7,464 bases of DNA from DASQVO01 sp035640715 (GTDB lineage: Bacteria; Actinomycetota; Actinomycetes; Streptosporangiales; Streptosporangiaceae): the NCBI GenBank assembly GCA_035640715.1, contig DASQVO010000389.1, positions 1 to 7,464 of the forward strand. Direction: 5' to 3'. The notes beneath the pieces were generated by a model. The model made no database searches, had not been told where the DNA came from, and worked only from the letters and a program-made list of their open reading frames with translations. The position numbers were made by a program, and so were the translations under genes. Shown here piece by piece: positions 1 to 5,356 of this stretch (the stretch's first letter is position 1; every line of letters begins with the position of its first letter).

Positions 1-476
1 AGCCAGCGGACCGGCGCACCGTCACCGGCGCAGCGGAACGGCTCCAGTTCCTCGTCCCAGGCCCGGCCGAGCAGGCGGTCCAGCTCATCCCGCAGTGAGG
101 AGCCGGTCTCGGCGAGCGCCATGGCGGCGCGCAGGCATCCCTCGGGGACGAGGATATCCCCGTTACCGCCGGTCACCGCAGTGAACGTGCCGAGCGTCGG
201 GGTGTAGCTGTACCGCACGCCGTCACAGCCGGCGCTGGCGTCCTCGGTGACCTCGAAGCGCAGCCGGTTCCAGCCGGCCAGGGCGGAGGTGATCGCCCCG
301 GCGGTGCCCGGGCGGCCCTCCCAGATCAGCTCCGCACGCATCGTTCCCGGTGCCGCGGACTGGCTGACCCACGACAGGTCTACGGGCACACCAAGGACCC
401 CCGCGACTGCCCACTCGATGTGCGGGCACAGCGCGGGGGGCGCCGAGTGAATATGCAACACGCCATGTGCGGACAC
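1..476 (-). CDS. DUF3145 family protein, 3' end cut by window edge
   Basis: The reading frame starts at a GTG (474-476) and runs off the left edge after 158 complete codons. The start is fixed by a perfect AGGAGG (482-487 on the minus strand) five bases upstream. The protein matches my memory of DUF3145, a conserved actinobacterial family of about 165 residues: an N-terminal GVLHIHSAP, CPHIEWAV at 17-24, PGTMRAELIWEG near 43-54, LRFEVTED near 72-79, GDILVPE near 106-112 and the end segment ELEPFRCAGDGAPVRW at 143-158. Only about 6-8 C-terminal residues should be missing. There is no signal peptide or membrane segment, so it should be cytosolic. No biochemical function is known to me. It lies 112 bp downstream of lnt on the same strand and may be co-transcribed, though a structured element sits between them. 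Family assignment is firm; function is unknown. Confidence 0.93.
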   Translation of the reverse strand, partial: MSAHGVLHIHSAPPALCPHIEWAVAGVLGVPVDLSWVSQSAAPGTMRAELIWEGRPGTAGAITSALAGWNRLRFEVTEDASAGCDGVRYSYTPTLGTFTAVTGGNGDILVPEGCLRAAMALAETGSSLRDELDRLLGRAWDEELEPFRCAGDGAPVRW

Positions 477-546
477 CGTTTCCTCCTGGCAGCAGACGAG
501 GTTCGCCTTCCCCTGCGTCCTCGGTGCCTTTCCCGGAGGGACGGCC

Positions 547-590
547 AGCGGCATACTGGTTCCGGATCGCTCCGGCTCCGCTCTGCCGCT
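547..590 (-). terminator. Nested inverted repeat at the lnt stop codon
   Basis: An outer 7-bp inverted repeat (547-553 AGCGGCA with 584-590 TGCCGCT) encloses an inner 5-bp repeat (562-566 with 571-575). Exactly 8 unpaired bases lie on each side between the stems. Read as minus-strand RNA, the inner stem closes a GCGA loop, which is of the stable GNRA class. The outer stem begins inside the lnt stop codon. No U-tract follows, so it could be a factor-independent terminator of the actinobacterial GC-rich kind, an mRNA 3'-end stabiliser, or a leader element for the DUF3145 gene. The pairing is visible; the role is inferred. Confidence 0.35.
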
Positions 591-2214
591 ACCCGGACAC
601 GTTCAGCCCGGATTCCGTGTCATATTCTGCCTCAGAGCTACCGGCAGCACCACCCTTACCGTGCTGGTAATCACGCTTACGTATCAGGGCTATGAGCGCC
701 GCCAGCGCGGCGATGCCCACGGCCGTCCACGGAACATAGTCGCCGAAGCGATCATAAGGTGTGCGGGCCGAAACAGCCGGGAGGCTGAGCCGGATAACTT
801 CTACGCCGTGCTGATTCTGTCCCATCCAGGCCAGCAGCCTGCCGCGCTGGTCGAAGGCGACCGAGTCCCCGGTGAGCGCGGCCTGGACGACCGGACGGCC
901 GGTCTCGGCAGCGCGCAGCGCGTCCAGGGACGCGTGCTGGGCCAGCGCCCAGGTGCCCTGGAACGTGGAGTCGGCCGTCTGGTAGATGATCACCTGGGCA
1001 CCGTGGTCGGTATCCACCCGGGACATGTCGGGGAACGCCGACTCGAAGCAGATCAGCGGGCCGATCGTCAGCCGGCGGCCGCCGGGCTCCGTCACCTGGA
1101 GCACGTGCGCCCCGTTGCCTGGCGTCATGTTCACCGGCGCCGCCCTGCTGATGCGGGTAAGCCAGGACAGGGCCGAGCGGAACGGGATGTACTCGCCGAA
1201 CGGCACGAGCCGGGTCTTAAGGTACGTGCCATCGATTCCGCTGCGCCCGACCAGCACGGCCACCTTGGAATGCCTGCCGTTGATCACCGAATCCTGATTG
1301 ACGAGTATCTGCGCGCCGTCGGCAGCGGACAGCGCCTCGATGCTGGTGAGAAGCGACCGGTCGCTCTGCAGGTGGAAAGCGACGCTGCTTTCTCCCCAGA
1401 CGATCAGGTTGGGCCGCACGCGGCTCAGCCTGCCCCCGCGGCTCAGCCTGGCGGTGAGCCGCTGGCTGGCGTCGACGCTGAGCACGGGATTGCTGACGAT
1501 GCCGGGCTGCACCAGCGCGATCGTGACGGTGCGGACGGCGGGCGCCGCCGGGGTCAGCGCGAATGCCAGCGGTCCCGCGGCCACCACGGCGGCACCGGCG
1601 GCACCGGCCGCCAGCCGGGACGCGGACCGGCGAGACACGACCGCGATGAGGATGGCCACGTTGACGGCAACGAGCGCGAAGCTGATCAGCCACACGCCGC
1701 CAATCGAAGCGAGCGCCAGCATGGCCGGGTGCTGCCACTGGCTCGCGCCGAGGACCGCCCACGGGCCGCCGAGCCCCTGCCAGGAGCGGATCCATTCCGT
1801 CAGCAGCCAGCAGGACGGCACCACAACGAGCGCAGCGAGCGCACGCCCGGCGGTCACCGGGGGCCGCAGCAGCGCCCAGACCGCAACACCGAAGGGCGCC
1901 AGCAGCACGCCGAAGACGATGGCGACAATCAGCACCGCAGGCCCGATTTCCGGCGACAGCCAGTAGAGTGCCGCCACCAGGTACCCCGTACCGAGCCACC
2001 AGCCCCGCACGGCCGCCTCGCGCGCGGAGGGCGAGCGCTGGATCAGCAGCAGCCCGGGGACGAGGCCAAACCAGGCAAGGATCTCCAGGTTCGGCGCCGG
2101 GAAGGCCAGCAACGGCAGCGCGCCGCCCGCAAGCGCACCGTACCGTGCCGGTCTCGCGATGGCCCTGGGCAGACGCATAACCCAATTCTCAGGCCCACCG
2201 GAACCGCTCGTCAC
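589..2214 (-). CDS. lnt: Apolipoprotein N-acyltransferase (Lnt)
   Basis: Lnt transfers an acyl chain from a phospholipid to the free amino group of the diacylglyceryl-cysteine of lipoproteins, the last step of lipoprotein maturation in the membrane. The 541-residue frame has the expected layout: about six hydrophobic segments over residues 24-222, a periplasm-side nitrilase domain (about 228-480), and a last membrane helix near 495-512 followed by a basic-then-acidic tail. The catalytic triad is present: E275 in WGESS, K333 in YLKTRLVPFGEY and C389 in ICFES. The neighbouring glutamates E341 and E391, which match essential residues of the E. coli enzyme, are also kept. The usual loop NDAWFG/NDATF is here ADSTFQG (414-420), a departure. 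The GTG at 2214 has a G-rich Shine-Dalgarno stretch only about 3 bases away; the in-frame ATG at 2178 (MRLPRA, residue 13) gives a more typical Lnt N-terminus but lacks a clear ribosome site. It is a stand-alone Lnt, not fused to a polyprenol mannosyltransferase as in mycobacteria. It diverges from tkt. Confidence 0.93.
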   Translation of the reverse strand: MTSGSGGPENWVMRLPRAIARPARYGALAGGALPLLAFPAPNLEILAWFGLVPGLLLIQRSPSAREAAVRGWWLGTGYLVAALYWLSPEIGPAVLIVAIVFGVLLAPFGVAVWALLRPPVTAGRALAALVVVPSCWLLTEWIRSWQGLGGPWAVLGASQWQHPAMLALASIGGVWLISFALVAVNVAILIAVVSRRSASRLAAGAAGAAVVAAGPLAFALTPAAPAVRTVTIALVQPGIVSNPVLSVDASQRLTARLSRGGRLSRVRPNLIVWGESSVAFHLQSDRSLLTSIEALSAADGAQILVNQDSVINGRHSKVAVLVGRSGIDGTYLKTRLVPFGEYIPFRSALSWLTRISRAAPVNMTPGNGAHVLQVTEPGGRRLTIGPLICFESAFPDMSRVDTDHGAQVIIYQTADSTFQGTWALAQHASLDALRAAETGRPVVQAALTGDSVAFDQRGRLLAWMGQNQHGVEVIRLSLPAVSARTPYDRFGDYVPWTAVGIAALAALIALIRKRDYQHGKGGAAGSSEAEYDTESGLNVSG

Positions 2215-2242
2215 TCCCCTCTTCTGACAGGTGATTGACTGC

Positions 2243-2269
2243 TTGCCTAAGTCAGCAACAACTTAGACT
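2243..2269 (+). promoter_or_regulatory. Possible tkt promoter with overlapping operator
   Basis: A perfect 6-bp inverted repeat, CTAAGT (2247-2252) and ACTTAG (2261-2266) with an 8-base spacer, lies in the lnt-tkt divergent region. It overlaps TAGACT (2264-2269), which fits the actinobacterial -10 pattern TAGRRT at 5 of 6 positions; TTGCCT (2243-2248) is a candidate -35 at a rather short 15-base spacing. A TTGACA follows at 2270-2275 without a good -10. The arm and spacer geometry suits a dimeric MarR- or TetR-type repressor, but no regulator gene of that kind is in the window. The repeat is seen; promoter and regulator are inferred. Confidence 0.35.
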
Positions 2270-2336
2270 TTGACAACGAACTCGCGGTAGGCCAGAACTG
2301 GTCGCGCTCCCTCTGACCCGATGCGGAGCTCAAGCC

Positions 2337-2400
2337 CCCGGCACGGCTCTGGCGCTGGATGCGATCTGGCGGCACATGGATAACCCGTGGCGGTGCCGGG
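2337..2400 (+). promoter_or_regulatory. tkt leader with mutually exclusive hairpins
   Basis: The untranslated region before tkt holds CCCGGCAC (2337-2344) and its exact complement GTGCCGGG (2393-2400). A second copy of the left arm core, CGGCAC (2370-2375), can pair with the same right arm (GTGCCG, 2393-2398) across a 17-base loop. The two hairpins exclude each other. The right arm ends 27 bases before the tkt Shine-Dalgarno sequence. This could tune translation or transcript elongation, but GC-rich DNA forms such pairs by chance and no known riboswitch class is recognised. Confidence 0.25.
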
Positions 2401-2441
2401 TACCTCATGACTTTGACGTGGTCGCGTGGGAGGAGACCGCC

Positions 2442-4286
2442 ATGACCATGCAGACCCTGGATGATATCCGTGAGCTCGCCCAGCAGTTGCGGGTCGACTC
2501 GATCCGCTGCAGCACCGCCGCCGGGTCCGGCCATCCGACATCCAGCATGTCGGCTGCCGACGTGATGGCGGTGCTGCTGGCCCGGCATTTCCGCTACGAC
2601 TGGCAGCGGCCTGACGACCCGGCCAATGACCACCTGATCTTTTCCAAGGGACACGCGTCCCCGCTGCTCTACTCGATGTTCAAGGCGGCGGGCGTCGTCT
2701 CGGACGAGGAGCTGGTGAACGGGTACCGGCAGTTCGGCTCGCGGCTGGAGGGCCACCCCACCCCGGTGCTGCCGTGGGTCGACGTCGCCACGGGCTCGCT
2801 CGGCCAGGGGCTGCCGGATAGCGTCGGCGTCGCCCTCGCCGGCCGGTACCTCGACGAGCTGCCGTACCGCGTCTGGGTGCTCTGCGGTGACAGCGAGATG
2901 GCAGAAGGCTCGATGTGGGAGGCGTTCGACAAAGCGGCCTACTACCAGCTGGGCAACCTGACCGCGATCGTCGATGTGAACCGCCTCGGCCAGCGCGGCC
3001 CGACCGAACTGGGGTGGGACCTGGAGGCGTATACCAGGCGGATCGAGGCGTTCGGCTGCCGCGCCATCCCCATCGACGGGCACGACCTTGGCGAGATCGA
3101 AAAGGCGCTCGCCGATGTGGCCGATGCGGGTCGGCCCACCGTGATCCTGGCCCGCACCCGGAAGGGCCGCGGGTTCTCCGAGATCGAAGACCATGAGGGC
3201 TGGCACGGCAAGCCGCTCCCCCCCGAGATGGCCGAGCGGGCCATCGTGGAGCTGGGCGGGGAACGCCACCTCACCGTCCGCGGGCCGCGGCCGGAAGGCG
3301 GATCCCCGCGGACCCGGCCCAGCGGCGAGGTGCTCCTGCCCCGCTACGAGCTGGGCGCCAAGGTTGCCACCCGGAAGGCTTTCGGCGAATCGCTGGCCGC
3401 GGTCGGCGCCCGCAGCGACGTCGTCGCCCTCGACGGGGAGGTGGACAACTCCACGTACGCGCAGGACTTCGGCAAGGCATATCCCGAGCGCTACTTCGAG
3501 ATGTTCATTGCCGAGCAGCAGCTCATCGCCGCCGCCGTCGGCCTGTCCGTCCGCAAGTACGTCCCGTTCGCCGCCACCTTCGCCGCGTTCCTCACCCGCG
3601 CCTACGACTTCATCCGGATGGCGGCCATCTCCCAGGCGAACATCCGGCTGTGCGGCTCCCACGCCGGGGTCGAAATCGGCGCGGACGGCCCGTCGCAGAT
3701 GGCCCTGGAGGATCTCGCGATGATGCGGGCCGTGCACGGGTCCACGGTTCTGTACCCGAGCGACGCCACGAGCACGGCCTACCTGGTGCGGGAGATGGCC
3801 GACCGCAGCGGCGTCGTCTACATGCGCACGACCCGCGGCGCGTACCCGGTGCTGTACGGACCGGATGAGGCCTTCCCGGTCGGCGGCGCCAAGGTCGTCC
3901 GGTCCAGCCCGGACGACCAGGTGACGCTGGTCGGCGCCGGCGTGACGCTGCACAACTGCCTGGCCGCGGCGGACCAGCTCAGCAAGGACGGCATCCGCGC
4001 CCGCGTCGTGGACCTGTACTCGCTGAAGCCGATCGACACGCAGACCCTCGTCGCGGCCGCGACCGCGACCGGGGACCGGCTCGTCGTCGCCGAGGACCAC
4101 TACCCGGAGGGCGGCATCGGCGGCGCGGTGCTCGAAGCGCTCAATGACGCCGGTCACCCGGCCCGCATTGCCCACCTGGCGGTGCGCGGCCTGCCCGGCT
4201 CCGGGACCTCCGGGGAACTCATGGAGGCGGCGGGGATCTCCGCCAGCCAGGTCGCGCAGGCCGCCCGCGAACTCCTCGGCGCCTGA
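2442..4286 (+). CDS. tkt: Transketolase, animal-like clade
   Basis: Transketolase moves two-carbon ketol units between sugar phosphates in the non-oxidative pentose phosphate pathway, using thiamine diphosphate (ThDP) and a divalent metal. The ATG at 2442 is chosen because GGGAGGAG (2428-2435) precedes it by 6 bases; an upstream in-frame ATG at 2376 lacks such a site. The product is 614 residues. The N-terminal ThDP domain (about 1-275) shows GSGHPTS (28-34), SKGHASP (68-74), EGHP (103-106), DVATGSLGQGL (114-124), the cofactor motif GDSEMAEGSMWEA from 149 and the metal-ligand N180, then WHGKPLP (254-260). The pyrimidine domain (about 306-470) has the catalytic glutamate E358 in IAEQQ, CGSHAGV (404-410) and DGPSQMALEDLAM (415-427). 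The C-terminal domain has VGAGVTLH and VAEDHYPEGGIG (548-560). Length and motifs follow human TKT (about 623 residues) more than E. coli TktA (about 660). The ThDP motif reads GDS, not GDG. It appears monocistronic, with a terminator hairpin just after the stop. Confidence 0.95.
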   Translation: MTMQTLDDIRELAQQLRVDSIRCSTAAGSGHPTSSMSAADVMAVLLARHFRYDWQRPDDPANDHLIFSKGHASPLLYSMFKAAGVVSDEELVNGYRQFGSRLEGHPTPVLPWVDVATGSLGQGLPDSVGVALAGRYLDELPYRVWVLCGDSEMAEGSMWEAFDKAAYYQLGNLTAIVDVNRLGQRGPTELGWDLEAYTRRIEAFGCRAIPIDGHDLGEIEKALADVADAGRPTVILARTRKGRGFSEIEDHEGWHGKPLPPEMAERAIVELGGERHLTVRGPRPEGGSPRTRPSGEVLLPRYELGAKVATRKAFGESLAAVGARSDVVALDGEVDNSTYAQDFGKAYPERYFEMFIAEQQLIAAAVGLSVRKYVPFAATFAAFLTRAYDFIRMAAISQANIRLCGSHAGVEIGADGPSQMALEDLAMMRAVHGSTVLYPSDATSTAYLVREMADRSGVVYMRTTRGAYPVLYGPDEAFPVGGAKVVRSSPDDQVTLVGAGVTLHNCLAAADQLSKDGIRARVVDLYSLKPIDTQTLVAAATATGDRLVVAEDHYPEGGIGGAVLEALNDAGHPARIAHLAVRGLPGSGTSGELMEAAGISASQVAQAARELLGA

Positions 4287-4293
4287 CGCCGTC

Positions 4294-4329
4294 GCGGGCC
4301 TCCTGGTAGCACAGGCCCGTACTTCTCTG
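4294..4329 (+). terminator. Rho-independent-like terminator after tkt
   Basis: A perfect 7-bp GC-rich inverted repeat, CGGGCCT (4295-4301) and AGGCCCG (4313-4319), has an 11-base loop and can gain one G-U pair at the base (4294 and 4320). It begins 8 bases after the tkt stop codon and is followed by a pyrimidine-rich TACTTCTCT. The T-tract is weak, as is common for actinobacterial terminators. A second ACAGGCCC at 4361-4368 could pair with the same left arm. Confidence 0.6.
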
Positions 4330-4337
4330 ACCGGTCA
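4328..4337. repeat. 10-bp perfect palindrome TGACCGGTCA
   Basis: This palindrome lies just past the tkt terminator and 137 bp before the next start codon. It may be half of an operator or a chance palindrome; no second copy was seen in the window. Confidence 0.25.
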
Positions 4338-4454
4338 CTCCGGGGTACGCCCGCGACCGCACAGGCCCTTCCTGCCAACTCCGTGGTGCGGCCGGGCTCG
4401 GGGCGGATGCTCCGGCATCGTTAGCTGGGACGCGTGACGGGACGGAAGATTCGG

Positions 4455-4474
4455 GTGCATCATGTGCATCACAT
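4455..4474. promoter_or_regulatory. Operator-like repeats abutting the conjugation-operon start
   Basis: Two tandem 9-mers, GTGCATCAT (4455-4463) and GTGCATCAC (4464-4472), differ at one base. Overlapping them is a perfect inverted repeat ATGTG-cat-CACAT (4462-4474), whose last base touches the ATG at 4475. No Shine-Dalgarno sequence lies in the usual window, so the message may be leaderless or initiated weakly, and a protein bound here would cover the start. Autoregulation by the winged-helix protein encoded next is an attractive but untested reading. Confidence 0.4.
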
Positions 4475-5356
4475 ATGACGGTGCGCGAGCGGCCCGATGG
4501 TCCCGCAAACGCCGGCGCTGGCGGGCTCGGCGAGCGGGACATCGAAGGCATGCTGTTCACCGCCGAGATGTACGGCCTTCAGCTTGACCTGCTCGCCGTC
4601 GTCCTCGGCGGGACCGTGCCGCGTGCCCGCGCCGCCGCGGCCCGGTGGCGGCGCCTCGGTTACGCGGACTCCGCGCGGCTCGGCCCCGGGCCGCCGTGGG
4701 TCTGGCTGACCCGCGCGGGACTGGCCGCGTGCGGCCTCCGCTACGCCCCGATCCCGCCCGGGCTGTCGCGCCTCGCGCACATCAGGGCGGTCGCCACGGT
4801 ACGGCTGGCGCTGGAGGCAGCCGACGGCTACCGGCAGGCGGGGGCGTTCTGGCGCGGCGAGCGGCGGCTGCGTGCCCGCGCGGGCAGCCGGGCGGGGCTG
4901 CGGGAGCACCTGCCGGACGGCGAGGTGCACTGGCCGGACGGCGCGCCGGTACCGTGGGCCGGGGAATGCTGGGCGATCGAGGCGGAACTGACCCGCAAGA
5001 CCGTCAGCAGGACCACGGCGATCATGCGTGAGCTGCTGTCGAGGACCGGCGACTACGGCTGTGCGGCCGCCGACGCCGCCGTTCCCGGGCGGCCGCCCCG
5101 GCATACCCGGGCGCTCTACGTGTGCTCCGCAGCCGCGCGGCCCACCGTGTTGCGGGCACGGGAGGCGCTCGGCCCGCTGGCGGCCCGGATAGAGGTCAGG
5201 GACCTGCCGCGCCGCGCCTCCGTCGAGGAGATCTCGCCACCGGGCACGACCGGTCCCGGGTCCGCGGATGGAGCCGGGGCGACGGGCGGGCCCAGGTCCG
5301 CCAGCGCGTCCAGGGCCACAGGCAGAACCGGGTCCGCGGACGGGCCGCCGGGATGA
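4475..5356 (+). CDS. Winged-helix, replication-relaxation-like protein of a conjugative module
   Basis: The 293-residue product has an N-terminal winged-helix region (about 20-90): a helical stretch DIEGMLFTAEMYGLQLDLL, a helix ending ARWRRLGYADSARLG, then a wing ending VWLTRAGLAACGL (76-88). This pattern, followed by LSRLAHIRAVATVRLALE, recalls the replication-relaxation (Replic_Relax) family of actinobacterial and Gram-positive mobile elements. The second half has HLPDGE (145-150), then CWAIEAELTRKT (165-176) and LYVCSA (214-219). A PD, ExE and K arrangement like this is what one sees in restriction-endonuclease-like folds, but catalysis is not established. The tail from about 253 is low-complexity Gly/Ala/Ser/Arg. 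Its stop overlaps the start of the coupling ATPase gene by ATGA, so the two are translated together. It may bind the transfer origin or regulate the operon. No Shine-Dalgarno site precedes the ATG; a start at the internal ATG encoding M26 cannot be excluded but would clip the first helix. Family assignment is from memory of sequence patterns. Confidence 0.72.
   Translation: MTVRERPDGPANAGAGGLGERDIEGMLFTAEMYGLQLDLLAVVLGGTVPRARAAAARWRRLGYADSARLGPGPPWVWLTRAGLAACGLRYAPIPPGLSRLAHIRAVATVRLALEAADGYRQAGAFWRGERRLRARAGSRAGLREHLPDGEVHWPDGAPVPWAGECWAIEAELTRKTVSRTTAIMRELLSRTGDYGCAAADAAVPGRPPRHTRALYVCSAAARPTVLRAREALGPLAARIEVRDLPRRASVEEISPPGTTGPGSADGAGATGGPRSASASRATGRTGSADGPPG
5256..5340 (+). repeat. Pair of 13-bp direct repeats in a low-complexity tail
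   Basis: CCGGGTCCGCGGA occurs at 5256-5268 and 5328-5340, exactly 72 bp (24 codons) apart and in the same reading frame, encoding GSAD each time in the tail of the winged-helix protein. Each copy contains the CCGCGG palindrome. It may reflect internal duplication of the disordered tail, or DNA-level sites near the downstream start. Confidence 0.4.

Noticed and set aside
539..563. Possible ECF-sigma promoter for the DUF3145 gene (GGAAC and CGTCC on the minus strand, 15-base spacing)
   Set aside because: The -10 part is degenerate and the spacing short; such matches are common in GC-rich DNA.
661..2238. Long plus-strand open frame of 525 codons
   Set aside because: It is antisense to lnt, is rich in Arg, Gln, Gly and His without any domain, and the minus-strand frame has a complete Lnt catalytic triad.
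2321..2383. 20-codon open frame in the tkt leader starting at ATG 2321
   Set aside because: It has no ribosome site, no recognisable attenuator-type run of codons, and ends well before tkt.
2376..2441. 22-residue N-terminal extension of transketolase from the ATG at 2376
   Set aside because: It has no Shine-Dalgarno site, whereas GGGAGGAG stands 6 bases before the ATG at 2442, and the extension does not resemble transketolase.
2247..4175. Long minus-strand open frame of 642 codons
   Set aside because: It is the mirror of the transketolase gene; composition is typical of a GC-rich shadow frame (Val, Gly, Arg, His, Asp) and no family is recognisable.
4287..4474. tRNA gene or attachment site at the border of the accessory block
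   Set aside because: No cloverleaf, T-loop or CCA-type end is visible, and no direct repeat with another part of the window was found.
5122..5352. Upstream extension of the coupling ATPase frame
   Set aside because: This stretch lies inside the winged-helix gene in another frame, is Arg/Gly-rich, and the ATGA overlap at 5353 gives a natural start directly before the membrane segments.
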